From contig OY978098.1 in assembly GCA_963854735.1 (NCBI GenBank), forward strand, positions 248,001 through 312,000: a DNA stretch of 64,000 nt, written 5' to 3'. The notes beneath the pieces were generated by a model that saw nothing but the letters and a program-made list of their open reading frames with translations, ran no database searches and was not told the DNA's origin. Origin of the DNA: Marvania coccoides (Eukaryota > Chlorophyta > Trebouxiophyceae > Chlorellales > Chlorellaceae). Position 1 is the first letter of the stretch. Every line of letters begins with the position of its first letter. Positions 21,503-32,792 of the stretch are shown here, in pieces. Position numbers and translations under genes: made by a program.

Positions 21503-23042
21503 ATGCCGGGCAACATTTTCGTCACGGGTGGCGCAGGTGAACTAACTGCTTCCTCCTTTAGGCGTTCACGACTTCCGAGCAACATTTTCGATTTTGATCA
21601 TTCCCGGAGCACTTGGCATTTCCTCTATAATCGCAGGCTTCATCGGCAGCCACACCGCGCTGGCCCTCCTTGACCAGGACTACAAGATCACGATCGTTGA
21701 CAACCTGGACAACTCGTTCCAGCTGGCTGTCGACCGAGTGGCAGAGCTTGCTGGCGACAAGGCAGCCAACATGACGTTCATAAACGCAGACCTCCGCAAC
21801 TATGAGGCCCTTGACAAGATCTTTGCCGAGACCAAGTGAGCTAGCCAGCTAGAGACTGAGAGGCGAATTTTAATTAATGTTTTTTCAGCCGCCTAATGCT
21901 GCTTTCTTTCGTTGCAGGTTTGATGCTGTGATCCACTTTGCCGGCCGGAAGTACGTGAACGAGTCGGTGGACAACCCGCTGCGCTACTACGACCACAACG
22001 TGGCGGGCACCGTGGAGCTGTGCAAGGCCATGCAGAAGCACGGCTGCAAAAACGTCAGTCAGTCGGTGGATTTTTTTTGATTTTTTTTGATTTTTTTTCC
22101 CTCTTGTTTTATAACATAATTTACAGAATTAAAGTATAAAGCGCCTTAGCCCCTCACTTTTCTTCACTCTTTGCCGCCCCCTCTTTCTTCTTCAGATCGT
22201 ATTTTCTTCCTCCTGCACCGTGTACGGTAACCCCCAGTACGTCCCCATCGATGAGGCCCACCCCCTGTGCGCCGTCTCCCCCTACGGCCGCACCAAGCTT
22301 ATCATTGAGGACATCTTCCGCGACATTGCCGTTTCGGACAAGGGGTGGCGCATCGTGCTGCTGCGCTACTTCAACCCCGTGGGCGCGCACCCTTCTGGCC
22401 GCATCGGAGAGCATCAGGTATGAATCAGACGTAAACAACGATGTTTTTTAAATCCAAATTTGTCATTTTCTTTTGAACAGGACAGAAAAATTCGAGTTTT
22501 TCATCTTCAATTTCGTGGCAAAAGTTCTTCCTTCTTTATTTTTTTAATAAAACAACCTTATGACGTCCATCCACCCTCACATTCACTCTTTACAGGTCAT
22601 GCTCAACAACCTCATGCCCTGGGTCCAAGCCGTAGCTCTCAAGCACCGCCCAGTGCTGCACGTCTACGGCACAGACTACCCCACCCGCGACGGCACCTGC
22701 GTCCGCGACTACATCCACGTCATGGACCTGGCAGACGGCCACGTCGCTGCCCTGCGCAAGCTGGAGTCCACTCCCGACATCGGCTGCGTTGCCTACAATC
22801 TGGGCACTGGCACCGGCACCACCGTGCTGGAGATGGTGCACGCGTTCGAGGCCGCGTCCGGACTGGAGGTGCCCCTAAACTTGACTGACCGGCGGCCGGG
22901 GGATGCGCTGGCGGTGTGGGCGGCGACCGACACTGCGGAGAAGGAGCTGGGGTGGAAGGCCAAGCTGACGGTGAAGGAGATGTGCGAGGACCAATGGAAG
23001 TGGGCCAGCACGAACCCCGACGGCTACGAGCAGAAGCAGTAG
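21503..23042 (+). CDS. UGE: UDP-glucose 4-epimerase
   Basis: Exons 21503-21536, 21637-21835, 21918-22053, 22196-22417, 22596-23042; phases all fit and give 345 residues, the usual length. It interconverts UDP-glucose and UDP-galactose with bound NAD+, feeding cell-wall, glycoprotein and galactolipid synthesis. The NAD Rossmann motif is [14 protein letters not shown] (residues 7-20), split by intron 1. The catalytic Ser/Thr block is FSSSCTVYG (126-134) and the catalytic Tyr153-x3-Lys157 lies in [26 protein letters not shown] and [19 protein letters not shown] are family blocks. There is no transit peptide, so it is cytosolic. It sits on the same strand as SPB1, which starts about 600 bp downstream. 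Confidence 0.96.
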
Positions 23043-23637
23043 GGAAAAAATGTGCTGATTTTTTTTGTTGTTGCGGTGGGCGGCGAAATTAATTTATTGC
23101 CGTCTGCCTAGTGGGAAAATGCGAGAGAGTTGAGAGATAAAGAAAAAGAGTGTGAGAGTGAATTTGTGTCGCAGGGGCGATTGCCTGTAGTTTTGAATTT
23201 GGAACACACACACGGTGAGCATTCCCGGTGAGCATTCCCGCACATGCGTCTTTCGTTGTATTACCGATTTTTGAGAACTGAAAACGGAGTTGAAAGAAAT
23301 CAAGTAGTATGCATACTGTGTACGAATTCGCAGCAATGCATGCGCTCCATGCTGGGTGTTCATGCCTCGCTGTGCTGAACGGCGGAGCTGTGGGCGGCAG
23401 CTGTGGGCGGCAGCAGTGAGGAAATTGTTAAAGGGGCCCATGCGGTCACTGCGCTGCCTTTTCCCGAAGCCGCAGTCCCTCAGAAAGCTCGAAAAACGCC
23501 AAAAAAAAATTTCGCTTTCCACAGACAATAGACGGGCTGCCCCAAATTTTATTTTTTAAACCCCGACCAATTCAAGCCGCCGCCTCTACGATTTTTTTAC
23601 AAAATAAATCCATTTTTAGAATTCTAAGCTCGGAAAA
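23043..23637. other. Spacer between epimerase and SPB1 with small direct duplications
   Basis: Contains two small tandem duplications, a 13-bp unit at about 23213-23239 and a 14-15 bp unit at about 23388-23416. No coding frame is supported; it should contain the SPB1 promoter. Confidence 0.5.
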
Positions 23638-26600
23638 ATGGTGAAAAAAACAAAGGGAAAGCATCGCTTGGATAAGTTCTACCATCTCGCAAAGGAGCAA
23701 GGGTAAGTGGTGCGCGGCGGCATCGCAAATAATCTACTTGTGGTTTTTTTAGGGCCAGCATAGTGAATTCTACATTGAGCACTTTAGTTTACATGCTGTT
23801 TGAAAACCATTGATGCCCCAACCCCGTGTTTTGCGTATTGTTTATTTTGTATGCATCTCATCTTCGAATCCTTTCCCCCTTCCCAGGTACCGCTCCCGCG
23901 CCGCCTTCAAGCTCATCCAGCTCAACCGCAAGTATGACTTCCTGTCGGGCGCCCGCACGCTGCTGGACCTGTGCGCCGCCCCTGGTGGCTGGTGCCAGGT
24001 TGCCGTCAAGAACATGCCAGTGGGGTCCCTCATCCTGGGCGTGGATCTCGCGCCCATCAAGCCCATCCGCGGCGTCAAGACATTCATCGGCGACATCACC
24101 ACCCAAAAGTGCCGCCAGCAGATCCGCAAGGAAGCTGCCGGGCAGCTGATGGACGTCGTGCTGCACGACGGTGCCCCCAATGTGGGCGGCGCGTGGTCCA
24201 GCGAGGCCTACTCCCAGTCCTGGCTGGTGCTGGAGTCCCTGAAGCTGGCTACCGACGTGCTGGCGCCCCGAGGAACCTTCGTGACCAAGGTGTTCCGCTC
24301 CAAAGATTATTCAGCGCTGCTCTACGCGCTGAAGCAGCTGTTTAACAAAGTGGAGGCCACCAAGCCTGTGGCGTCGCGTAACGCCTCCGCGGAGATCTTC
24401 GTGGTGTGCCAGGGGTACAAGGCGCCGGCTAAAATCGACCCCCGCCTGCTCGACGCCAAGTATCTGTTTCAGGATGTGGCGGAGGCGCCTAAGGTGGCCG
24501 GACCCGACGCGCTGCTGAAGGCCAAGGTGAAGCAGCGAAGGCACAGGGAGGGGTACGAGGAGGGGATCTCCTCCAGCCGCAAGGTGACGGCGGCGGCGGC
24601 GTTTGTGTGTGGGGACTCGCCGGTGGAGATGCTGGGGCAGTTCACGAGCATTGCGCTGGATGGCGGTGACGCTAAAGGTGCGAAACTGTATATTACTGGG
24701 TTTCTTTTCTATTTGTGATGAATTTTATGTGGTTTTTGTTGTTTTTGGTTGGGGGCTGATTGATAAAAGTAGAGCGGAGAGATGTTTCAAATTCAAACTC
24801 AACAGGCTTGACGCGCGCCCCAACGTGGGTTGTGTCGGATGTAGAGAACCACTTCTAACCCTGACCGCTAAAATTAGATCGCCAACCCCCCTTGCCTTTA
24901 TTCATTCAAATTAATTAATAAGTTTTAATTAACTTTAGAAAACACTAATTAACCCAAAATTTTCTCTTTTTGTCGCAGATGTGCCCGAGGAGGCTGCGAT
25001 GGACGACGTGGAGGCTGCAGCTGAATTTGTGCGCTACCACCCTGCCACCAACCCTGAGATCCGCATCCTGTGCAGCGACCTTCTCGTGCTGGGGCGCTCG
25101 GAGTTCAAGCAGCTGCTCAAGTGGCGGCTGATGGTGAAGAAAGACCTGCTGAAGCACATGGCCGCCGTCAAAGCTGCCAAGGCTGCCGCTGGGGAGGGGC
25201 CTGAGGGGTCTGAGAGCGAGGAGGAGGTCGGCAAAGAGGGAGATGATGAAGAGGAAAAGGATCCTGCGGCGGCGATGGAGGACGCGCTGTTGAGCGAGAT
25301 GTCCGAGATCAAGGACCGCCTGGAGCGGCGGCAGAAGCGGGAGAAGCGGCGGCGGCGCGAGCTGAAGACGAAGTCCCGCGTCCGAATCGCCCAGTTGGCC
25401 CAGGCGGCGGGCATTGCAGATGAGGACACCGGGCCGGAAGGGGGGCTGTTCTCGCTTTCTGAGCTGCGCACCCGCAAGGGAGCGGGAGTGGACGGCATCG
25501 TGGACGCCAGCGCGCCTTCTGATGACGAGAGCGGCGAAGAGAGTGGGGAGGAAAGGCAGAGCGGCAGCGATGACGAGGTTGACAGCGATGAGGAGCGCCG
25601 GCGGTACGATGCGCTTATGGACGAGTACCTGGAGGAGTCGTACCGCAGCTGGAAGGTGCGGCAGCGCACCAAAGACGCAGGCGGCGGCGTATTGAAGCGG
25701 AAGCGACGCAGGCTGGGCATGGACGGCGAGCTGGAGGACGAAGAGGAGGAAGAAGAGGAAGAGGCGGAGGAAAGCGAGGAGGAGGAGCAGGAGAGTGAGG
25801 AGGAGGGCGGCGGCCTGGTTGTGAGCTTGGATGAGCGGCAAGCCGGGAGGACTGTGGGTCCCGCTGCTGTGGCCAACCAATGGTTCAGCCAGGACCTTTT
25901 TGACGACGAAGACCTGGCGGAGGAGGACGCGAGTGAGGAGGAGGAGTTGCCGGCGGCGAAGCGGCAGCAGCGGGGGAAACCAGCTGCAGCTGCAGTGGCG
26001 GTTGATCCTCTTTCAGAAGAGGAGGAAGAGGAGAAGGAAGCTCCCAACAAGGCGGCCAACGGTGTCCAGGCGGGTGGCGGCAGCAGCGGCGAAGAGGAGG
26101 AAGACAGCGAGGAGGAGGAGGGCCCAGTGTTGAAAAAGCGGCAGAAGAGCAGCGCAGCAGCTGCAGCCAACAACTACGGCTTTGGCCCGCAGGACGGCAA
26201 GGTGGAGGAGCTGCATGGCTTCGAGGTGGTCCCTCAGTCGGACTCTGACGCAGGCAGCGACAGCGACGGCGATGAATACGACGCTCTGGACGACGATGCC
26301 AAGGCCGAGGTGCGGGCGCTGGCCAAGAAGTTCCTGCGGCGCAAGAGCAAGGATGACATCGTGGAGGCCGCGTACAACCGCTACGCATTGTGAGTTATTC
26401 CTGTTTAAGTTATTCGCCTTTCCAAATTTCTGTTTTTTGTGTTTTGTTTTGCTGTTGTAGTAATTTCAAGTTTTTCAGGCTTAAAATCTTAAAATAATCG
26501 CATCCGTTTATTCACGTATCCCTCCCCCTCCCTCCCTCCCCTCTCCTCCCCTGCAGCCACGACACCGCCCTGCCCAAGTGGTTTGCCGAGGACCAGCACA

Positions 26601-27052
26601 AGTTCATGCGCCCTGCGCCCCAAATCACCGGCGAAGAGTTCAAGGCGGCCAAGGAGGAGCTGCGCGCCATCGACGCCCGGCCCATCAAGAAGGTTGCGGA
26701 GGCGCAGGCGCGCAAGCGCAAGCGCCTGCAGGCCAAGCTGACGCAGGCCCGGCAGAAGGCGGAGGCTGTGGCCAACCAGGAGGACGTGCCGATGAAGGCC
26801 AAGATGCGGGAGATTGAGAAGCTGTACGCGCAGGCTCGGAATGGCAGCAAGAAGGGCGGCGTGAAGAAGAAGGGCGGCGGCGGCCGCGCTGAGCAGTACA
26901 AGAGTAAAGGACCCCCCCTGGACGCGCGGATGAGGAAGGACAAGCGTGGCATGGACGCCGCGGACAGGAGGAACAAGGCCAAGGGACGGGGCGGCGGCAA
27001 GGGCAAGGCCTCGAGGGGCGGCAAAGGAGGCGGAGGCAAGGGGAGGAAATAA
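23638..27052 (+). CDS. SPB1: SPB1/FTSJ3-type rRNA 2'-O-methyltransferase, 60S biogenesis
   Basis: Exons 23638-23702, 23887-24677, 24979-26389, 26557-27052; phases fit and give 920 residues. The start MVKKTKGKHRLDKFYHLAKE is typical of SPB1. The FtsJ domain (~20-210) has SRAAFKLIQLN (catalytic Lys), SAM motif LDLCAAPGGWCQVA, VLHDGAPNVGG (Asp), TFVTKVFRSKDY (Lys) and AEIFVVCQGYKAP (Glu), completing the K-D-K-E tetrad. It is followed by the middle SPB1 domain (DUF3381 type), long Asp/Glu/Ser-rich acidic stretches (~400-700) and the Spb1 C-terminal domain with DALDDDAKAEVRALAKKFL, YAFHDTALPKWF and a Lys/Gly-rich nucleolar tail. By family it methylates 25S/28S rRNA in the nucleolus during 60S assembly. 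Confidence 0.95.
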
Positions 27053-27221
27053 ACTTAATTAATGACGAACAAATGAATGAATGATTGCTGGATGACTTCT
27101 GAAGGTTATTTCATTGTATCATATTGTTTTTACACACAACTATACCTCTTGGAAGATGTGCAATGGACGAAAAGCGACCAGACGGAAGAAAAGTTTCCGT
27201 CCAGGTTTTTAACTTTCCAGC

Positions 27222-27682
27222 TCACAGGGGGCGGGTGATGCCACCGGTGGTGGCCCCAGCGCCGGTGGACGTGTGCGTCTGCGTGCTCTTTCGTCCCCGG
27301 CATCGCCTCCTTGGCCTGTTCATAGGGGCACCATGCAGGGCAGCCCCTGCTTTCGTGCTCACACCCATGCCTGCGGTGGTAGAGGTTGATTCCCCGTAGG
27401 CGGGGCCAGTAGCTGTGGTGCCGCTGGCCATGGTAGTGCCGGTGGGGTGTGTAGCTTTATACTCCTGGGTGCCAGGGATCTTCTCCTGCGGGGTGAAACA
27501 CACAATGAATTTATAATAAACGGGAGCAAGAAAGGTAAGAGGTTCACAGGTTTCGAATTCGACTATCTCACCTTGACGTCCTGGAAGGCTTGGTCGAGCT
27601 TGGCGCCGGTCTGCGTGGTGTGATGCTTGGGCTCTCCTGAGACTGGCTTTTGAGCGGTGTAGGTCTCTTTCTGGTCCGACAT
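27222..27682 (-). CDS. Small hydrophilic LEA/hydrophilin-like protein
   Basis: Exons 27682-27572 and 27485-27222, 124 residues. Very hydrophilic, rich in Thr, Gly, Ala and Lys, without Cys or Trp. It contains FQDVKEKIPGTQEYKATHPT and a Gly/Thr-rich C-terminus (GAGATTGGI), resembling late-embryogenesis-abundant or seed-maturation hydrophilins that protect against drying. In the other frame of the second exon YEQAKEAMPGTKEHADA nearly repeats the KE-x-x-PGT-x-E motif, suggesting that the end of the gene has been duplicated and frameshifted, or that a 47-nt intron or alternative frame exists. The C-terminal 35 residues are therefore uncertain. Confidence 0.6.
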
Positions 27683-28393
27683 GGTTGCTAGCTGTTGAAA
27701 AGGGGGGTTGACGTGAATTTCGAGGTTAAGAGTTGTGCCAATTTTGCGAAATAAGAGAAGAATGAAGTGCTGAATCAGCTACGTTCATGCCAGCTTCGTT
27801 TCTTCCACTCGAAAAAAGTTAGAATACGATCGTGCAGCGTCATTAAGCTGCAATTGCCATGCGAACGCGCAGCAATGCAGCCTAGCAGCGCGCAGGCATT
27901 TCGTCAGTTGAAAGATGGTGTCAGCGTCGAAGTCGAGGGGTACCCCCGGTGGGTGATTGTGCTAATAATGATCAGCAGCGTTACAATGCAGGCGTCATCG
28001 CAGCTCAGCGTGATGTGAGTGGGTCAGGGTCCTCCTGCCTGAGCAGCCGTAGCCACGGCAGCAAAGACGGGGAGCGAAGATACGGGTGTTTGAATTTTTT
28101 GCATCAATGATGTCGTGGTAACCTTGAGGCTAGTCTATGATGTAGCTAACGGTCATTTGCGGTTGAAATTGTATGTGAAAAAAACAAGAACGACTGAAAA
28201 AAATTTGAACGGACTTTCTCCTCCTGCGGGTGGGCTCTCGTGGGGACCGAGAGGTTGAGCTTTGTAACAAAAAAAATATAAAATAGTTGGGTTTACACAT
28301 CTACGCTCACTACAAAATTAGTTTTCATAGTCCATAGTTTTCCGACAGAACCCCAAGAGCTCGAACATCATTATATTTTATTTTAAAAATACA
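27683..28393. other. Divergent intergenic region, nothing assigned
   Basis: Between the LEA-like gene (minus) and the first F-box/LRR gene (plus). A frame at 27877-28018 begins with ATG but has no recognisable content. Confidence 0.45.
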
Positions 28394-30033
28394 ATGGGAT
28401 CCGTGATGTCGTCTTCTCGCAGGCGAACGGCTGAACAGCCTCCTCTCGAGGCTGTTGCTGCTCTGTCCCTGACATCTGTCCCTCAATTCCCTCTTTCGCT
28501 CATAATCTCCCACCTTTCCAAACACGACCGCGAATCTCTGGCGTTAGTGCACTCAATTTTCGCCGAGCATTTGAGGCAGCAGAAGTCCAAAGCGGCTGCC
28601 TGCGTGTTTTCCCCAGATCAACTCACAGCCCTGTGCCGCGTGTTAAGGCAATTGCCCCATCTAAAGTTCGTGTCCCTGACGATGTTAACGAGTGGAACCT
28701 CGCTGCACGAGTTGTCTGCCCCGCCCAGCTGCGAATCCTTGGATCTCGCCTTTGCAGATGAGCTGCCCAGCCGTAGGTCCCTAGCCAGTGAGTCCACCTC
28801 TCCTTTCATGCTTCCTTAGTGCGCCCATGGCAATCGTATAAATTCCCCACTCCTCCCACCTCTTGCAGGCCTGGCCATCAACTTTTCAAACCTCAAGGAC
28901 TTGGCATTGGAGGGCCCAAAATGCCACACCCACCGCCTCAACCACAACGGCAGCCTCAACGTGCTGTCCAGCCTGTCGAGCCTTCGCAACCTGCGACTGA
29001 CCAATATTTCAGGGGACAAGGGGCTAGAACGCGTCACGCAGGTGAGCTGTGTTTATTTTTTTGTCTTTTCTCATGTCAGAGGAACGAAATGCTGCTTGAT
29101 TAAATATCTTCGGGGGAAAGCACGTGCATGCCGATACCCTTTCTTTTCTTTTCCCTTCCTCCTTTCTCTACTACTTCTCTCTGCGAAATTTAACGAAGCA
29201 CTGTAATCCATTCTTTTCCGCTCTCCCCCCGCCCACCAACACAGCTGCACACGCTGGACGTGACCTTTCCAGATCATGGCGACGATGATATCGAGTCCCC
29301 CGTCTGCCCCTCCTGCGGCGGCATCCACCCCGAAGACCTTGCAGTGTTCATAGCAGCGGTGGATTGGGACGATAGAGTGGTGATAGGGCCCAACCTCCGC
29401 TCCCTGCCGCACTTAAAGAAACTCACACTGCGGTTCGGGGCCATCGACGACGAGGTGTGCCTCTCCGCGATCCTCAACGGCTTCGATTTCAGGCCAAGAG
29501 CGCAGCGGGAGGGAAAAGGTGGCGGCGGCGGCAGCGGCAGCGGCGGAAGGAGTCGCGAAGCGGAGGCAGCGAGGGGGTCTCGGCAGTGCTTCCCTGCGCT
29601 GGAGGTGGTAGTGATTCAGGGCGCGGGCAGCCCTGATTCGGTGGTATTTCCGACCCACGTGGGGTTGCTCGGCGAGTTTGACTACTGCGCGCTGGACCTG
29701 TGGGATCAGCGCAGGGTGAGGGAGGCGTTTCAGGTAAGGCAGCACGCCATCGTGCTTTGCTCATTTGTCAAATTGAACTTTTTTCTCATACCTAAATGCT
29801 AAATTTTCAAACCATTTTCTTTTTTGCAGCTGCTTCCCTCTCTGATGCACTGGCGCATGGAGGTGGGCGAAGCCCCGCCGAGCGGTCTTGTCGACTTGGG
29901 CACCGTGTTGTACCAAGAAGAGCTGCAGAATGGAAGGGGGCAGCTGCTGATGTCTTACTTCCACGATGGCTGCATTGCTTATCTGGACATGCACAGGGAA
30001 GCAGCAGACGCACAAGAAGAAGGGCCATCTTGA
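28394..30033 (+). CDS. F-box-like/leucine-rich-repeat protein, copy A
   Basis: Exons 28394-28787, 28869-29041, 29245-29733, 29830-30033; phases fit and give 419 residues. The N-terminus has an F-box-like helix block (PQFPLSLIISHLSKHDRESL, then ALVHSIFAEHL) that could bind SKP1 in an SCF ubiquitin ligase; the match is degenerate. Leucine-rich repeats follow (LKFVSLTMLTSG, LSSLSSLRNLRLTNISG, LRSLPHLKKLTLRF). Residues 210-222 carry CPSCGGIHPEDLA, a CxxCG-x-IH-x-ED block shared with copy B and the pseudogene downstream and not typical of LRRs. A Gly/Ser-rich loop near residues 275-285 interrupts the last repeats. Target unknown. Divergent from the LEA-like gene; clearly paralogous to copy B. Confidence 0.75.
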
Positions 30034-30497
30034 AGTCCCTTCTTTATATTTGAAAAAAAAATCGTTTGTTAACAGGGCGGGCTGTAAAGGAGAACACGCC
30101 TCCTTTTTTTTCGTATGCCCAATAAGCACCTCCTTTGTAGTATTAGTATTTAGCCTTTGAACGCTTATAGTTTTGCACGGCCGCAATGGCCATATCATTG
30201 CAGTGCTGTTTTCATGTATGATTTTTCTCACAACAACTACGCTTCCTTGTAATTTTAGTTTGTGAATTCCGACGTCGCTTTCGCCGACAATGCGCTGGAA
30301 AAGGAGAGAGAAGATTATCAAGGGCATTATGTTGCTGGTGCAATGAGTCCCTTTGCACTAATCAACATGAAAACGCTCTCATGGGAAAAGGAAATTTGCT
30401 AAGGAAAACTCGGGTGTCTTGGACTCACCAAAAACGTTGAATCAGCCCTCTAAAATCGCATTTTAAAGTCTTGAAAAATATTTGAGAAATTATAAAT

Positions 30498-31949
30498 ATG
30501 CAGAAGAATCGCAACAGCTCGGCCCTGCAGGCGTTGGACACCGGAATAATTTTCGACTTGGTCGAGGCGCACCTCTCTCAGAGAGACAAAAAAGCGTTGG
30601 CGCTCGTCTCCAGCTCGTTGAATGTCGCCCTTCAAAGCTCCAGGACCAAATGCCTCGCTCGTGTGGACTGCAACCACCACCTCCAAGATCTTTCCCTCAC
30701 TCTAACCAGACACCCAAATATCCAGCAGCTCAGTGTGCGCCTGGTCTTCTTCATCACGACGCCAAATTTTGCAAATTTTGGCAGAGCACCTTCGACCTCT
30801 GTGCAGACCCTTCACCTGGCGTTCATCGGCCTCCACCCGACCCCACCCGCGCTGCGTGCCCTGGGCAGTTCGTTTCAGCTGGTGACTTCCTTGACGCTGC
30901 AGGGATCTCAATCGAGGCCCCTTAACATCGACGGTAGCCTAGCTGGGTTAGCGTCGATGCGCAACCTGCGGAAGCTTTCGTTAGAGGGGCTGGCAAGCGA
31001 TGCCGGCCTCGACGCCATCACCCAGGTAAGTTTTTGGCAAGTAATTTTATTTTGAGATGCCCATAGTCTTGAATTTTATTTTAATACATTTATTTTATTA
31101 AAAATAGATAATAAATGGCCTTTTCTGCCAGCACCCATGTCATTATAAATTTGACGCCACTGCATGCATGTGTTTGTAACAATTAATAATTAATTATTTC
31201 TTCTTGCACTTCGGTGCCGTTCTGCTATGGGGCCTCAGTTGCCATTTTGCGCGGACTTTAACACTGCAATGTATGTACGTATATATTATGGGGCTTAAAG
31301 ATTTTTTATTAATTCTTTGCAGCTCCGCTCACTCTCCATCGTCTACCCTGACCACCTAATCATTTGTCCGGATTATTTAGTCTGCGGAAATTGTGGATCA
31401 ATACACGCTGAGGACGTGCTGGATTACTTCTCCCAAGTGGACTTCACCAGGAAGGTCTCAATCGGTTCCCACCTCCAAACTCTTCCCCTTCTCTCCACCC
31501 TCACCCTCGACTTCTGCTCCATCACCGTCGAGCGCTGCGCGATCAACGGCCTCCTTAATTCATTTTTATGGCAAGGCAACGGCTTTTGTTTTCCAGCGCT
31601 GAAGAGCCTCACGTTGCTGAACTGTGGATGCCTCGAGTTCGTCATCAACAATATGATGGACCCTATAAATTCCCCAGAAAACTACCCTTACAGCGGGTTT
31701 GACCTGCAGTCCCATGCCCGCGTTCAAGAGTTTTTTGCGGCTGTGCCAGAGCTTGTGCTAGTTCGCCTGCAGGCACATTGGCCTGAAGACCTGGAGGATG
31801 AGTTTCCAGCGGATTTGCGCTGGCCAGAGCTCACCAAAGGCAGCGAGGTCCTAACTCTGACCCATGAATTTATTGAAGACGGTGATGGCGTGAGCTTCTG
31901 TGAGGTGCGCCGCGTGCCTGCCACCAGGTCTGTGGCTGTGGAGCTGTAA
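30498..31949 (+). CDS. F-box-like/leucine-rich-repeat protein, copy B
   Basis: Exons 30498-31025 and 31323-31949, 384 residues. Same plan as copy A: an F-box-like N-terminus (GIIFDLVEAHLSQRDKKALA, then LVSSSLNVAL), LRR segments (LASMRNLRKLSLEGLASD, LRSLSIVYPD, LPLLSTLTLDF) and CGNCGSIHAEDVLDYF at residues 197-212, then FPALKSLTLLNCGCLEFV. It keeps only one of the three introns of copy A, the one just before the CxxCG segment (after ITQ in B, VTQ in A), which supports duplication. Possible substrate adaptor of an SCF complex by inference only. Confidence 0.75.
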
Positions 31950-32304
31950 AACTTGTATCTGTGGAGGGTTTTGATTTTAAGGGAAACTGAAAGAAGATGC
32001 AATGCTCTGAGCATGTAAGCCCAAGACAGACTGCCCAAGAAGACGAAAGAGCAAATTTTGGCAGCGCTGGTTCTCATTCGTTTTTTTATCGTTAAGAATT
32101 GCGGAAGAGCTTCAATCAGCACCAGATCGATATTCCATGGCTTCCAGCAATTATATTCCGCCGTCAATTATAGACCGCCTCCAGCTCCCCACATTTGCCA
32201 GCCAGCATGGGATGGAAGGTTAATTCCTTCCAGCATGGGATGCAGCCTCATGTTCATGGTACAAAACGAATTATTTACTAAAACAATATGTGTATGCGAA
32301 ATAT

Positions 32305-32600
32305 AATGCCCCTGCCCTGAATGCGGCGTTGTTCACGACGAGGATGTGATCAACTATTTCAATGGGACGGACTGCAACAACAAGATCACGGCAGGCGGCA
32401 CAAACGTGTGCCGCCTGCCGCAGATCACGCCTCTCACCCTGGATTCCGACCCTTCAAACTACGAGGAGTGCGCGCCGTCAATGGCCGCCTGAACTGTTTC
32501 AGTTTTGGTATGGCAGCGGGATGAGAACTGAGCTTTCCAGCGCTGCAGCGCCTGGAGCTTCTTCACTGCGGCAGCGAGCGGTGAATGGCGATTAGTGCAT
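32305..32600 (+). pseudogene. Third F-box/LRR copy, decayed
   Basis: Plus-strand frame 1 gives CPECGVVHDEDVINYFNG, matching the CxxCG-x-IH-x-ED segment of copies A and B. It then drifts; a second frame picks up RAVNGRLNCFSFGM and, beyond a stop, FPALQRLELLHCGSER, each aligning in order with copy B (CAINGLLNSF, FPALKSLTLLNCG). At least one frameshift and a stop separate the pieces, and no F-box part is seen upstream, so it is a truncated tandem pseudogene. Confidence 0.75.
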
Positions 32601-32792
32601 GGAGTGGATGGATATTGCATTTCAACAACAGTTGAATATTTATTTTCATAGTTTATATCCTTGCACATTTGAATTGACGGCATGCATATCAAGCATGCAA
32701 CGTGCCTCGCCGCATATTTAAGGTTCAAGTGATGACGATTCTTCTGGGCAACAAAACAACCAAACATGTATTTTTAGCCGTGTAAATATAAC

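Noticed and set aside
25034..26173. Minus-strand 379-residue Ser-rich ORF
   Set aside because: It is the antisense of the acidic Glu-rich region of SPB1.
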